From the NCBI RefSeq assembly GCF_003086795.1, contig NZ_CP026003.1:3212579-3276578 (forward strand): 64,000 nt of DNA, read 5' to 3'. The position numbers and the translations under genes are program-made. Source of the DNA: Stenotrophomonas sp. SAU14A_NAIMI4_5 (lineage in GTDB: Bacteria > Pseudomonadota > Gammaproteobacteria > Xanthomonadales > Xanthomonadaceae). Of the stretch, positions 44,678 to 57,080 are shown piece after piece (position 1 is the first letter of the stretch; each line of letters begins with the position of its first letter). The notes under the pieces were generated by a model. It saw only the letters and a list, made by a program, of their open reading frames with translations, did not search any database and had not been told where the DNA came from.

Positions 44678-44816
44678 GGGGGTACCTCGCGACGGCTTCT
44701 GATCGGCTGGCCGTCACGAACCCGTGCAGCGGCTGGCTGGAATCCCCAGCCTAGTCCGCGTGGTCACTGCCGCAAGAGTTTGGGCGCCGCTGCAGCGCCC
44801 TGCCCCTGCGCGCTGC

Positions 44817-46067
44817 TCAATGGCCCGTGGCCACTGCCTGCACTGCGCGCTCGCGGCGGTGTTCCCAGTACCAGAACACGAAGCCGCCGGCGAAGAAGGC
44901 GGCCTGGCCCAGGGCCAGGTGCAGCGGGCTGCCGCTCAGCAGCGGCGACACCAGGCCGGCCACCACGGTGCTGATCATCAGCTGGATGAACGCCTGCAGC
45001 GAGGACGCCAGGCCGCGCTGGTGCGGGTACATGTCCAGCACCGCCAGCGCCAGGATCGGGAAGATCAGCGCCATGCCCATGCCGCCGAGGAAGATCGGCA
45101 GCACCGCCCACGGCAGGGCGAACTGCGGCGCCAGGCTCACGTAGCCCACGTTGAGCAGCACCGACAGCGCGCAGAGGGTGAAACCGATGCCGATCTGGCG
45201 GGTGGGCGTGGTGCGCCCGGCCATGCGGCCGGACAGGAACGAACCGGTGGTCATGCCGCCGATGGTGGGAATGAACAACCAGGCGAAGCCACCTTCACCC
45301 AGGTGCAGGTGCTGCATGACGAACACCGGCGCCGAGGCGATGTACAGGAAGATGCCGCCGAAGTTGATGCTGCCGGCCAGCGCCAGGCGCAGGAAACGCG
45401 GGTTGAAGCCGATGCGCACGTAGTCACGCAGCAGGCCACGCGGCGACAGCGGCACGCGAGCCGCCACCGGGTGGGTCTCCGGCATGAAGCGTGCAGTGCA
45501 GACCAGCAGCAGCAGCGAGAACACCACCAGGAACCAGAAGATCAGCGGCCAGCCGGCGCCACTGAGCAGGATCCAGCCACCGATGATCGGCGCGATGGCC
45601 GGGGCGATGCCGAACAGCATCGATACCTGGCTCATCAGCCGCTGCGCATCGTGGCCGTGGTAGAGATCGCGGATGACCGCGCGGCCGACGATCATGCCGA
45701 CGCCGGCCGACAGGCCCTGCAGCGCGCGGAACACCAGCAGCGTGCTCAGGTCGGTGGACAGCGCGCAGCCGACCGAGGCGCCGATGAACACTACCAGGCC
45801 GCCGAGGATCACCCGCTTGCGGCCCCAGGCATCGGACAGCGGCCCGTGCGCCAGGCTCATCAGCGCATAGAACAGCAGGTAGACGCTGATGGTCTGCTGC
45901 ACGGCCACTTCATCCACCGCCAGGCGCTGGGCCAGCTGCGGGAAGGCCGGGAAGATCGTGTCGATCGAGAACGGGCCGAACATGGCCAGGCCTGCGAGCA
46001 GCAGGGCCATGCGACGGGTGGAAGGGGCAACAGCGGGGGTCATCGGCAAAGCGTCCGGCTGGGCCAT
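44817..46067 (-). CDS. Bcr/CflA family MFS multidrug efflux transporter
   Basis: 416 residues with 12 predicted membrane helices. The MFS signature GPLSDAWGRKRVILGG lies between helices 2 and 3, and the antiporter-type helix 5 region (RALQGLSAGVGMIVGRAVIRD) is characteristic of drug:H+ antiporters of the Bcr/CflA group. Likely exports drugs or sulfonamide/bicyclomycin-like compounds; substrate unproven. Two ATGs (46067, 46043) are possible, neither with a strong ribosome site. The gene is divergent from the gcvP riboswitch region. Confidence 0.88.
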   Translation of the reverse strand: MAQPDALPMTPAVAPSTRRMALLLAGLAMFGPFSIDTIFPAFPQLAQRLAVDEVAVQQTISVYLLFYALMSLAHGPLSDAWGRKRVILGGLVVFIGASVGCALSTDLSTLLVFRALQGLSAGVGMIVGRAVIRDLYHGHDAQRLMSQVSMLFGIAPAIAPIIGGWILLSGAGWPLIFWFLVVFSLLLLVCTARFMPETHPVAARVPLSPRGLLRDYVRIGFNPRFLRLALAGSINFGGIFLYIASAPVFVMQHLHLGEGGFAWLFIPTIGGMTTGSFLSGRMAGRTTPTRQIGIGFTLCALSVLLNVGYVSLAPQFALPWAVLPIFLGGMGMALIFPILALAVLDMYPHQRGLASSLQAFIQLMISTVVAGLVSPLLSGSPLHLALGQAAFFAGGFVFWYWEHRRERAVQAVATGH

Positions 46068-46244
46068 GCGTGGCACGCACGGCGGGCGCCGATCCCCTGC
46101 AGCAGGGACGGCGCCAGATGAATACGAGAGTCCGGCCATGATAGGCCCGGATTGCGGCCGATGCCATCGACCGCTGCACAAAACGCATGGCCGGGCCATC
46201 GGCCATTCAGGCCCGCAGGCGCCCTGCCCCCGCTCCGGGGCCCG

Positions 46245-46271
46245 TGTTCAGCCGCGGCAACCCGCTATAAT
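46245..46271 (+). promoter_or_regulatory. Putative sigma-70 promoter of gcvP
   Basis: TATAAT at 46266-46271 is a perfect -10 box. A weak -35 candidate TGTTCA at 46245-46250 is 15 bp upstream. The predicted start lies just before the glycine riboswitch. Confidence 0.6.
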
Positions 46272-46284
46272 CGCCGGGCAACAT

Positions 46285-46448
46285 GGTGGGAGAAGCGGAA
46301 CACCGCTGCCGAAGGCGCAACGCCCGTAATCGCTCAGGCCCGATACCACCCGTAACAGAACTCTGGAGAGACCGGTTCGATCCGGCGCCGAAGGGGCACG
46401 AAGCTGCGGCCAGCCGCACTTTTAAACTCTCAGGCAAAAGGACAGAGG
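46285..46448 (+). ncRNA. Tandem glycine riboswitch upstream of gcvP
   Basis: Two consecutive glycine aptamers. Aptamer 1 (46285-46351) is closed by GGTGGG/CCACCC and contains GCCGAAGGCGCAA and CTCAGGC. Aptamer 2 (46360-46448) is closed by CTCTG/CAGAG and contains GGAGAG, GCGCCGAAGGGGC and AACTCTCAGGCAAAAGGAC. These are the conserved glycine riboswitch boxes. Glycine binding normally turns on cleavage-system genes. About 70 nt separate it from the gcvP ATG, with a GC hairpin near 46460-46475 that could serve as expression platform. Confidence 0.93.
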
Positions 46449-46517
46449 GGCGCCCCGCAGACCGCCAACCGGCGGCTTGTGCCCGTGCGTGTGCCCTTTC
46501 CTGACGGATCCTTCGCC

Positions 46518-49385
<2,868 letters not shown>

Positions 49386-49408
49386 GCGCTCGATGCACCG
49401 GTAAACGG

Positions 49409-49439
49409 AACGGCCCGCGCAAGCGGGCCGTTCTTGTTT
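49409..49439 (+). terminator. Rho-independent terminator of gcvP
   Basis: Stem AACGGCCCGC/GCGGGCCGTT with a GCAA loop, then CTTGTTT. Confidence 0.9.
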
Positions 49440-49464
49440 CCATCAACACGTGGCGCATTCTCCA

Positions 49465-49490
49465 GTAGATCCACGCCATGCGTGGATGCC
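49465..49490 (+). repeat. GTAG REP element
   Basis: GTAGATCCACGCCATGCGTG, a single SMAG-type hairpin after the gcvP terminator. The same sequence type occurs in the 89-bp array and at 23693. Confidence 0.85.
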
Positions 49491-49496
49491 GCGATC

Positions 49497-49907
49497 TCAC
49501 GGGTCGGGCATCTGCCCCAGGCTGAGCTGCCACGACACGCCGTAGCGGTCCTGCACCCAGCCGTAGCGGTTGCTGAAATCGTAGTCGCCCACCGGCATCA
49601 GCCAGTGCCCGCCCTCGCCCAGCACGCGTGCCGCACGCTCGAACTGCTCGCTGCCGGCGCATTCGACGAACAGCGAGATCGACGGACTGAAGGTGAAGTC
49701 GTGCACGTCCAGGCTGTCGAAGCACAGGTAGTGCGTGCCCCCCAGCAGGAAGATGGCTTGGCGCACCTGGCCGGGCACGCCGGCGCCGGCACCTTCGGGG
49801 TGGTGCTGCAGGGCCAGCAGGCGGAAATCGGCGAAGGCGTCGGCGTACAGGGCCATGGCGGCCTCGGCCTGGCCGGTGAACATAAGGAACGGGCGACTGC
49901 GCAGCAT
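49497..49907 (-). CDS. VOC family protein, PhnB-like
   Basis: 136 residues: MLRSRPFLMFTGQAEAAMALYADAF...GWVQDRYGVSWQLS. It has the PhnB/DUF-type VOC layout with a C-terminal QDRYGVSWQL strand. AGGAG lies 7 nt before the ATG at 49907. Function unknown; members of this subgroup are often annotated as glyoxalase-like or 3-demethylubiquinone methyltransferase-like without proof. Monocistronic, convergent with gcvP. Confidence 0.87.
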   Translation of the reverse strand: MLRSRPFLMFTGQAEAAMALYADAFADFRLLALQHHPEGAGAGVPGQVRQAIFLLGGTHYLCFDSLDVHDFTFSPSISLFVECAGSEQFERAARVLGEGGHWLMPVGDYDFSNRYGWVQDRYGVSWQLSLGQMPDP

Positions 49908-49980
49908 GCGGTACTCCTGTTCGACAGGCCGGTGACGGCCCACGCGATCAGGATGGCACGGCGGATGTGCAGCCCCCGTG

Positions 49981-50005
49981 GTAGTGCCGGCCGCTGGCCG
50001 GCAGC
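49981..50005 (+). repeat. GTAG REP element
   Basis: GTAGTGCCGGCCGCTGGCCG followed by GCAGC; hairpin TGCCGGCC/GGCCGGCA. Lies 6 bp past the permease stop. Confidence 0.85.
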
Positions 50006-50010
50006 ACCGA

Positions 50011-51381
50011 TCAGGCTTCGCGCATGCGCCGGGCGATGGCGCTGCCGGCGGCGATGACGGCGGTCAGCGCTACCATCGACAGGAACTGCAGGCGCGTGTG
50101 CGCTTCGCTCAGCAACAGGCCGAAGATCAGCGCCAGAATGCCCAGCGCACACACCGTCAGCCACGGGAAGCCGGCCATGCGGAACGGCAGGCGGGTGCCC
50201 AGGCGGTCGGCCCGGCGGCGCAGCACCAGCTGCGAGACCAGCGACAGCGTCCACACCAGCAGGCAGGTGGAACCGACGATGTTCAGCAGCACCGGCAGCA
50301 CCTTGTCCGGGAACAGCAGTTCCATGATGGTAGCGGCGAACCCGAACAGCACGCTGGCCAGCACGGCGATGACCGGCACCTGGCGCGGGTCGGTCCAGCC
50401 CAGCACGGCCGGTGCCTCACGGCGCTGCGCCAGTGAATAGATCATGCGCGAGGCACCGTAGAGGTTGGCATTGAGCGCCGACAGCAGTGCGATCACCGCG
50501 ATCAGGGTGATGGCCGTGGCCGCGCCCGGAATATTGGCGACCGCGAGCACCGCGGCAAACGGCGACTTCAGCGACTCGCTTGTCCACGGCACCACGGCGA
50601 TGATCACGCTGAGCGAGCCGATGTAGAACACGAGGATGCGCCAGGCCACGGTGCGGATGGCACGGGCGATGCTGCGCTCGGGGTCTTCGGTCTCGGCCGC
50701 CGCCACCGCCACGATCTCGGTGCCGCCGAAGGCGAACACCACCACCAGCAGGGCCGCGCCGATGCCGGCCAGGCCCTTGGGCGCGAAGCCGCCGTGCTGG
50801 GTAAAATTGCTCAACCCCGGCGAGGCCACCTGCGGCAGCCAGCCCATCAGCAGGGCGATGCCGATCGCGATGAAGGCCAGGATGGCGGCCACCTTGAGGA
50901 TGGCGAACCAGAATTCGAACTCGCCGAAATTCTTCACCCCGAGCAGGTTGATCGCGGTGAAGAACAGCATGAAGGCCAGCGCCGCCATCGGCACCGGTAT
51001 CACCGGCCAGACCGTGGCCAGCAGGCCGGCCGCACCCACCGCCTCGGCGGCGATGACGATGACCAGCTGCACCCACCACAGCCAGCCCACGGTGGCACCG
51101 GCGGTGGCACCCATGGCATCGGCCGCGTACACCGAGAACGCGCCGCTGGTCGGCTTGGCCGCCGCCATTTCGCCCAGGGCGTTCATCACGATGATCACCA
51201 GGGCGCCGGCGACGAGATAGGACACCAGCACGGCCGGACCGGCCGCCTGCACGCCCACGCCGGAACCGAGGAACAGGCCGGCGCCGATCGCGCTGCCCAG
51301 GCCCATCATGATCAGCTGGCGCGGCTTCAGCGAATGGCCGAGGCGGGAAGACGAGGCAGGCGTAACGGGGCTGGCGGGCAT
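50011..51381 (-). CDS. APC-superfamily amino acid permease
   Basis: 456 residues, 12 predicted helices. Starts after a short cytoplasmic tail with [24 protein letters not shown], the glycine-rich helix 1 motif of the amino acid transporter (AAT) family; [21 protein letters not shown] is the helix 6 region. Close in layout to GabP/ProY/AnsP-type carriers; the substrate cannot be chosen from sequence. Its proximity to gcvP hints at an amino acid used as nitrogen source, but that is weak. Monocistronic. Confidence 0.88.
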   Translation of the reverse strand: MPASPVTPASSSRLGHSLKPRQLIMMGLGSAIGAGLFLGSGVGVQAAGPAVLVSYLVAGALVIIVMNALGEMAAAKPTSGAFSVYAADAMGATAGATVGWLWWVQLVIVIAAEAVGAAGLLATVWPVIPVPMAALAFMLFFTAINLLGVKNFGEFEFWFAILKVAAILAFIAIGIALLMGWLPQVASPGLSNFTQHGGFAPKGLAGIGAALLVVVFAFGGTEIVAVAAAETEDPERSIARAIRTVAWRILVFYIGSLSVIIAVVPWTSESLKSPFAAVLAVANIPGAATAITLIAVIALLSALNANLYGASRMIYSLAQRREAPAVLGWTDPRQVPVIAVLASVLFGFAATIMELLFPDKVLPVLLNIVGSTCLLVWTLSLVSQLVLRRRADRLGTRLPFRMAGFPWLTVCALGILALIFGLLLSEAHTRLQFLSMVALTAVIAAGSAIARRMREA

Positions 51382-51462
51382 CGGCGGGACTGGCGGCGGC
51401 TACAGGGGCGTCACCTTACATTGTCCCCCACCCACGGGGATAGGCACAGTGCAGCAGACCGC

Positions 51463-52197
51463 TCAGGGCAGCATGGCTTCGCCGACAGTGGCATCGACAT
51501 TCTCTCCAATACGCGCCCGGTAGGCACGCGGCGAGAAACCGGTTTCAGCCTTGAATTTGCGGGTGAACGCGCTCTGGTCGCTGAAACCGCAGGCCTGGCC
51601 GATGCAGGCGATGCTGTCGTCGCCGTGCAGCAGGTGCATGGCCATCTGGATGCGCAGCCGGGTCAGCACCTGCTGCGGGGTCATCTGGAACACCTTGCGG
51701 AAGCTGCGCTCCAGCTTGGACAGCGAGAAGCCGGTGATGTCCAGCAGGGTCTGCATGCGCACGTTCTCGGCGTAGTGCGCGTTGAGGTGGGCCAGGGCCA
51801 GGCGCAGCTGCTCGTACTGGCTGCCCAGACTGTCCTTCTGGCCCAGGTCGCGGGAGATGCCGATCAGCCCCTGGATGCTGCCATCCACCAGCAGCGGCCG
51901 CTTGCAGGTCAGGCACCAGCCCGGTTCGCGGTTGGCGAACAGGTGCAGCTCCATCAGGTTCTCGATCACCTCGCCGGACAGCACGCGCGCGTCCTGGTCG
52001 ACGTAGTCCGCGCTGAGGCCGGTCGGGTAGATCTCGGCGGCGGTACGGCCGATGACATCCTTGCGCGCACGCAGGCCCAGCCGCCGCAGCATGGTCTGGT
52101 TGACGTGGGTGTAGCGGCCCTGGCGGTCCTTCATGAAGAACAGCACGTCCGGAATGGCGTCGAACAGGGCTTCGATGTCGGTGGGCTCGACTCGCAT
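51463..52197 (-). CDS. PAS-AraC family transcriptional regulator
   Basis: 244 residues. The N-terminal PAS domain ([31 protein letters not shown]...GRTAAEIYP, about 5-120) is joined to a C-terminal AraC DNA-binding domain with two helix-turn-helices ([24 protein letters not shown] and [20 protein letters not shown]). The PAS cofactor or ligand is unknown; PAS-AraC fusions often sense small molecules or redox. The gene is divergent from katE across 117 bp, so control of katE or itself is plausible. Confidence 0.87.
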   Translation of the reverse strand: MRVEPTDIEALFDAIPDVLFFMKDRQGRYTHVNQTMLRRLGLRARKDVIGRTAAEIYPTGLSADYVDQDARVLSGEVIENLMELHLFANREPGWCLTCKRPLLVDGSIQGLIGISRDLGQKDSLGSQYEQLRLALAHLNAHYAENVRMQTLLDITGFSLSKLERSFRKVFQMTPQQVLTRLRIQMAMHLLHGDDSIACIGQACGFSDQSAFTRKFKAETGFSPRAYRARIGENVDATVGEAMLP

Positions 52198-52314
52198 GCG
52201 GCAAGCATACCCGAGCCCGGTTTTGCCTGTACGTTCACCCGCTCCGGACCATGGGTTAACGGCCGGCGGGCGACTGTCATGGCCTGCCCCCCACGTACCC
52301 CGGAGAACCCCCCG

Positions 52315-54414
52315 ATGGCCGCCAGCAAGCCGACCGGCAAGCGCGCACCCGCCCCGTCCAAGCCCCCCCACACCCAGCAGCGCGGCGAGGGTGACGAACT
52401 GCACCTGCAGGCCGGCGGCACGCATCCGCCGATGACCACCGCGCAGGGCATTCCGGTGGCCGACAACCAGAACTCGCTGCGCGAGGGCCCACGCGGCCCC
52501 ACCCTGCTCGAGGATTTCATCCTCCGCGAGAAGATCACCCACTTCGACCATGAGCGCATTCCCGAACGCATCGTGCATGCACGCGGCAGCGCGGCCCATG
52601 GCTATTTCGAACTGACCCGTTCGCTGGCCAAGTACACCCGCGCGCGCGTGCTGACCGAGGTCGGCACGAAAACGCCGGTGTTCACCCGCTTTTCCACCGT
52701 GGCCGGCGGCGCCGGTTCGGTCGATACCCCGCGCGACGTGCGTGGCTTCGCGGTCAAGTTCTACACGCCCGAAGGCAACTGGGACCTGGTCGGCAACAAC
52801 ATTCCGGTGTTCTTCATCCAGGATGCAATGAAGTTTCCCGACCTCGTGCATGCGGTGAAGATGGAGCCGGACCGCGCGTTCCCGCAGGCCGCCAGCGCGC
52901 ATGACACGTTCTGGGATTTCATCTCGCTGATGCCCGAATCGATGCACATGATCATGTGGGCGATGAGCGACCGCGGCATTCCGCGTTCGCTGCGCATGAT
53001 CGAGGGCTTCGGCGTGCACAGCTTCCGCCTGTTGAACGAGGCCGGCGAGTCCACCTTCGTCAAGTTCCACTGGCGGCCGAAGCTGGGCATCCAGTCCACC
53101 GTGTGGGACGAAGCGCTGAAATTGCAGGCGGCCGACAACGATTTCCATCGGCGCGACCTGTTCGAAGCGATCCAGCGCGGCGACTTCCCCGAATGGGAAC
53201 TGGCCGTGCAGCTGTTCACCGAAGAAGAGGCCGAGGCGTTCCCGTTCGATCACCTCGACCCGACCAAGACCATTCCCGAGTCGCTGGTGCCGCTGAAGGT
53301 GATCGGGCGGATGGTGTTGGATCGCTGGCCTGACAATTTCTTCGCCGAGACCGAGCAGGTGGCGTTCTGCCCCGCCAACGTGCCGCCGGGCATCGACTTC
53401 AGCAACGACCCGCTGCTGCAGGGCCGGCTGTTCTCGTACCTGGACACGCAGCTGATCCGCCTGGGCGGGCCGAACTTCCACCAGATTCCAGTCAATGCGC
53501 CGAAGTGCCCGTTCGCCAACCACCAGCGCGACGGCCACATGCAGATGCAGGTGCCGAAGGGGCGCGTGGCCTACGACCCGAGCTCGCTGGAAGACGACAG
53601 CCCGCGCGAAACTCCGGCCGGTTTCCGCAGCCATGCAACCGCCGATGATGGCCGCAAGGGACGCACGCGTGCGGCGAGCTTTGCCGACCACTACAGCCAG
53701 GCACGTGCGTTCTTCCGCAGCCTGGAAAAGCCGGAGCAGGCGCACCTCGCCTCGGCGCTGGTGTTCGAGCTGTCGAAAGTGGAAACGCTGAAGGTGCGCG
53801 TGCGTACCGTCAGCCACCTGCGCAACATCGACGAATCATTGGCCAGGCGCGTGGCCGATGGCCTCGCCCTCGCCGAGCTGCCCGACGCCGCGCCGACCGC
53901 GACGCCAGCACAGGACATGCCTGCGGTTCCCGAGGTGCGCATCATCGGCCGCACGAAAGGCACGCTGCAGGGGCGCTGCATCGGCATCCTGTTCGATGAG
54001 GGCTCCGATGCGGGGCTGATCGCCAGCCTGCGCAAGGCCGCGCAGAAAGCCGGTGCCGAGGTGAAGCTGGTAGCGCCGAAAGTGGGCGGGGCCACGCTCA
54101 GCGACGGCAAGCGGCAGGCCGCCGATGGCCAGTTGGCCGGCACGCCCTCGGCCGTGTTCGACGCCGTGGCCGTGGTGCTCAGTGCAGAGGGCGCCAAGGC
54201 GCTGGCCAGGGAAGCCGCCGCGGTCGAGTTCGTCAGCCATGCGTGGGCGCACCTGAAGGCCATCGCCAGCGATGCCGGCGGCCAGGCGCTGCTGAAGGCG
54301 GCACGCGTGGGCAACGATGCCGGCATCGTCGAAGCGGAAGACGCCAAGGCGTTCCTCGCCGCCGCGGCCACCCGCCAGTGGACGCGCGAACCGAAGCTGC
54401 GCCTGCTGGCCTGA
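52315..54414 (+). CDS. katE: Large-subunit catalase HPII
   Basis: 699 residues, a clade II (large-subunit) monofunctional catalase. The distal His region is [16 protein letters not shown] and the heme-ligand Tyr is in [21 protein letters not shown]-terminal flavodoxin-like (DJ-1/PfpI) domain runs from about residue 545. The N-terminal extension is Lys/Pro rich. It breaks H2O2 into water and O2, typically in stationary phase. ATG at 52315 with CGGAGA upstream. The small KdgM-like or stress protein gene follows 23 bp later and may be co-transcribed. Confidence 0.95.
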   Translation: MAASKPTGKRAPAPSKPPHTQQRGEGDELHLQAGGTHPPMTTAQGIPVADNQNSLREGPRGPTLLEDFILREKITHFDHERIPERIVHARGSAAHGYFELTRSLAKYTRARVLTEVGTKTPVFTRFSTVAGGAGSVDTPRDVRGFAVKFYTPEGNWDLVGNNIPVFFIQDAMKFPDLVHAVKMEPDRAFPQAASAHDTFWDFISLMPESMHMIMWAMSDRGIPRSLRMIEGFGVHSFRLLNEAGESTFVKFHWRPKLGIQSTVWDEALKLQAADNDFHRRDLFEAIQRGDFPEWELAVQLFTEEEAEAFPFDHLDPTKTIPESLVPLKVIGRMVLDRWPDNFFAETEQVAFCPANVPPGIDFSNDPLLQGRLFSYLDTQLIRLGGPNFHQIPVNAPKCPFANHQRDGHMQMQVPKGRVAYDPSSLEDDSPRETPAGFRSHATADDGRKGRTRAASFADHYSQARAFFRSLEKPEQAHLASALVFELSKVETLKVRVRTVSHLRNIDESLARRVADGLALAELPDAAPTATPAQDMPAVPEVRIIGRTKGTLQGRCIGILFDEGSDAGLIASLRKAAQKAGAEVKLVAPKVGGATLSDGKRQAADGQLAGTPSAVFDAVAVVLSAEGAKALAREAAAVEFVSHAWAHLKAIASDAGGQALLKAARVGNDAGIVEAEDAKAFLAAAATRQWTREPKLRLLA

Positions 54415-54437
54415 CCGACCCTCACAGGAGAAGCGAC

Positions 54438-54635
54438 ATGCCACGTGGTGACAAATCCGCCTACACCGACAAGCAGAAGCGTCAGGCCGAGCACATCGAG
54501 GAAAGCGAACGCGAGCGCGGCGCCAGTGAAAGCACCGCCGAACGCATCGCCTGGGCCACCGTCAACAAGCAGGATGGCGGTGGCAAGCGCAGCGGCAGCG
54601 GCCGCAAGGCAGCGAAGAAAGCGGCCGACAGCTGA
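54438..54635 (+). CDS. Small basic protein of the 'plasmid stabilization protein' family
   Basis: 65 residues, MPRGDKSAYTDKQKRQAEHIEESERERG...ESTAERIAWATVNKQDGGGKRSGSGRK. This short lysine-rich, probably disordered family is often annotated as plasmid stabilization protein on poor grounds. The pattern of helix plus Lys/Ala/Gly tail recalls DNA-binding or desiccation-stress proteins. AGGAG precedes the ATG. It sits 23 bp after katE, so a stationary-phase or oxidative stress role is suggested by context only. Confidence 0.8.
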   Translation: MPRGDKSAYTDKQKRQAEHIEESERERGASESTAERIAWATVNKQDGGGKRSGSGRKAAKKAADS

Positions 54636-54638
54636 CCC

Positions 54639-55331
54639 TCAGCCAGGCAGCCCGTTCACCCAGCGCGCCACGACTTCGGCCGCCTGTTCGGGTCGCGCCT
54701 GCAGCAGCAGGTGCGGCCCCTGCAGCGCGACCTGCCGCGCCTCGGGCAACAGCGCCTGCAGTTCGGCAACACTGGGCGGCCACAGCAACCGGTCCTGTCG
54801 CGCCTGCAGGTACAGCGTGGGCACGGCGATCCGCGGCAGCAGCGCACGCACGTCCACGCGCAATGTGCTGGCGGCCCGTTGCCGCAGCACGCGGCTCGGC
54901 ACATCGGCCAGGGCCTGGCGCAGCGCCTGCACGTTCTGCGGCGTCCGCCACTGACCGAGCAGCACCCGCGCCATCACCGGCAGCGGCGGCAACGGCCATG
55001 CCGCGGACAGCGCCACCGCGCTCGCGGCAGGCACCGGCACCGGCCGCCGCGCGAACGTGGTACTGAGCACCAGCCCACGCAGCCCGGCGGGCGCCTGCGC
55101 GGCGATCTGCACCGCCAGCGGGCCAGCAAACGATTCGGCCAGCAGCACCCACGGCTGCCGCGGAAGCTGCGGCTGCAGCCATGCAACCAGCGTTGGATAA
55201 TCCTGCGCGCCCTGCACGGGCAGCGACAGCGCCTCCGCGTCCAGTCCGTGCGCTCGCACGGCCTCGAGGAACGCGCCCGACATGCCCACGCCACCGTCCA
55301 GGCCGGGCAGCATCAGCACACGGGGGCGCAC
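54639..55331 (-). CDS. Alpha/beta hydrolase
   Basis: About 230 residues. The N-terminal strand VLMLPGLDGGVGM carries an HGxxG-like oxyanion loop (here PGLDGG), the nucleophile elbow LLAESFAGPLAVQ places Ser in a G/E-x-S-x-A context, and an Asp in QARQDRLLWPP plus His in GPHLLLQ complete the triad order. Small esterase/lipase-like enzyme; substrate unknown. The start is uncertain: GTG 55331, or TTG 55343 whose TTGA overlaps the upstream stop by 4 bp and would couple the two genes. Confidence 0.75.
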   Translation of the reverse strand: MRPRVLMLPGLDGGVGMSGAFLEAVRAHGLDAEALSLPVQGAQDYPTLVAWLQPQLPRQPWVLLAESFAGPLAVQIAAQAPAGLRGLVLSTTFARRPVPVPAASAVALSAAWPLPPLPVMARVLLGQWRTPQNVQALRQALADVPSRVLRQRAASTLRVDVRALLPRIAVPTLYLQARQDRLLWPPSVAELQALLPEARQVALQGPHLLLQARPEQAAEVVARWVNGLPG

Positions 55332-55339
55332 CGGCGGGT

Positions 55340-56134
55340 TCAACTGCCGGGCCCAGGTGCGGCGGCCGGCGCAGGCGCCGCCACGGTGACCGCCTGCAGC
55401 GTGCGCACCGCCGCGATCGGAATGGCTTCGGCACGCCGCTGCTGCGGCCACCAGACGAACAGGAACGCGCTGCTGGAGCCGAGCAGGCGCGCAGTACCCG
55501 GCAACGGCGCGCGGTCGCCGTTCAACTGCAGGCGGATCACTTCGCCGCTGCCGGCGTTGCGGATCTGCTCCCCGCGCACCGTCACGTAGTTCGCCGCGCC
55601 CAGCGCCATGAAGGCGGCCACGGCCAGGGTCATCGCGGTCAGCGGGCGCAGGCCTACGCCCTCCCAGCTGGTCAGTGCCGAGCGTGTCAGCACCGCGCGC
55701 CACGCCCAGTTGCGCGCGCGCAGCTGTTCCAGCTTGGCGGCATTGCGCATGCGCAGCGTTTCCGGCCAGGTCACCACCAGCACCAGCAACACGCCAGAGG
55801 CCAGCAACAGCACGTACGCCGGGTCGCGGATGCCGGCCACCAGGAAATCGCTGGGCTGCAGGTAATCCAGGATCGACAGCTTGAAGCCCCGGTAGAACCA
55901 GAAGCTGCACCACAGCCCGAGCAGCGAGACCAGCAGGTAGGCCACGGTGAACAGCAGGGCCGGCTCACGGCGCATGCGGCGCAGCGCCTGCATCACCGCC
56001 GAATCATCATCGCCACGGGTCAGCGGCAGCATCGACCAGTCGGTCGGCACCTCGGCGGGCGGCATGGCGGGCGCGGCCATGCCCTGCATCCGTGGCACGT
56101 CGCCGTAGGCGCCTTCGGTCTCGTTGCTGTCCAT
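55340..56134 (-). CDS. Membrane protein of unknown function
   Basis: 264 residues. The cytoplasmic, acidic N-terminus (MDSNETEGAYGDVP) is followed by three membrane helices (about 65-87, 108-130 and 170-190), then a roughly 70-residue periplasmic or cytoplasmic domain with a beta-rich segment (VIRLQLNGDRAPLPGTARLLGSSSAFLFVWW) ending in an Ala/Pro tail. The start at 56134 has a good GGGAGGG. It overlaps or abuts the hydrolase gene. No family recognised. Confidence 0.72.
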   Translation of the reverse strand: MDSNETEGAYGDVPRMQGMAAPAMPPAEVPTDWSMLPLTRGDDDSAVMQALRRMRREPALLFTVAYLLVSLLGLWCSFWFYRGFKLSILDYLQPSDFLVAGIRDPAYVLLLASGVLLVLVVTWPETLRMRNAAKLEQLRARNWAWRAVLTRSALTSWEGVGLRPLTAMTLAVAAFMALGAANYVTVRGEQIRNAGSGEVIRLQLNGDRAPLPGTARLLGSSSAFLFVWWPQQRRAEAIPIAAVRTLQAVTVAAPAPAAAPGPGS

Positions 56135-56234
56135 GCTCCCTCCCCCGGTGTCTGCAGCGAGCATCGCCGAAATCGCTGGCGGGTGGTAGACCGCTGGTCT
56201 GCGGCATACTCCAGCCTGCCGCAGGACGCGGCGC

Positions 56235-57026
56235 ATGAGACCGACCATGACCCGAAGAATGATGATGCTGGCACTGCTGGCGTGGGCTTGTACCGCAGCA
56301 CCTGCCGTTTCCGCCGCCAGCCCGCCCGTGGACGATGCGGCGACCGCGCAGGCCCTCGCACAGGCGGAAACGCGGGGCAGGGAAATGTTCGAGCATGACC
56401 TGGCCGCCGAGCGCGCGACCGATGCCCTGCTTAAGAAGGGAATGCGCGGCGACAGCCGGGTACGGGGCTGGATCACCGAGCCGAAGGACAACCGCTACGA
56501 GGTCAGCATGATCGGCGAAGGTGACGTGGTGCTGTACCGGGCCACCACCGATGCGCAGGGGAACCTGGCCGGCGCGACCGAGGCGCTGGCGGTTCCGGCG
56601 GCCCCTACCGCCTACCAGGCCGGTGCCGCGGCTGCCCGGGCGCTGGCGACGCAGAGCCGCATCGATGCCTGCGCGAAGCGCTACAACAGCGTGGTGCTGC
56701 CTGCGCCCGGCGCGACCAACGATGCATGGACGGTCTACCTGCTGCCGGCCACCACCGACCCTGCCGCGGTCCCGCTGGGCGGCAGCTATCGGTTCGACAT
56801 CGCGCAGGGCCGGATCACCTCGCAGCGCGCGTTCACCCGCAGCTGCATCCAGCTGAAGCGTGCGCGGCGCAATGCGGCAATGATCGTCACCCACATGCTC
56901 GACCCGACACCCACCGAAGTGCACGTGTTCTGGAGCCTCTGGGCCCGCTCGCCGCTGTACGTCACCACGGGCGAGGATGCAATCTGGAAGATCGAGGACG
57001 GCCACATCCACCGCGTGCAGGACTGA
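56235..57026 (+). CDS. Secreted hypothetical protein
   Basis: 263 residues. The signal peptide (MTRRMMMLALLAWACTAAPAVSAAS) is followed by a helical region (AQALAQAETRGREMFEHDLAAERATDALL) and a larger mixed domain with a Cys pair (DACAKRY, RSCIQLK). The pattern RGWITEPKDNRYEVSMIGE...VLYRATTDAQGN looks like a small beta-rich periplasmic domain. No database family recognised. The ATG at 56235 has AGGA upstream; one at 56247 is an alternative. Confidence 0.75.
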   Translation: MRPTMTRRMMMLALLAWACTAAPAVSAASPPVDDAATAQALAQAETRGREMFEHDLAAERATDALLKKGMRGDSRVRGWITEPKDNRYEVSMIGEGDVVLYRATTDAQGNLAGATEALAVPAAPTAYQAGAAAARALATQSRIDACAKRYNSVVLPAPGATNDAWTVYLLPATTDPAAVPLGGSYRFDIAQGRITSQRAFTRSCIQLKRARRNAAMIVTHMLDPTPTEVHVFWSLWARSPLYVTTGEDAIWKIEDGHIHRVQD

Positions 57027-57080
57027 GCAGCTGCCACGCGCGCGGACGCGTGGCAGCTCCCCGCTGGCCCTTTTCGAAGA

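Noticed and set aside
50794..52314. In-frame N-terminal extension of katE by about 500 codons
   Set aside because: The extension covers the permease and AraC genes in antisense; the ATG at 52315 has a ribosome site and gives the normal catalase length.
54639..55913. 424-aa version of the alpha/beta hydrolase
   Set aside because: The first 190 residues are an out-of-frame reading of the upstream membrane-protein gene.
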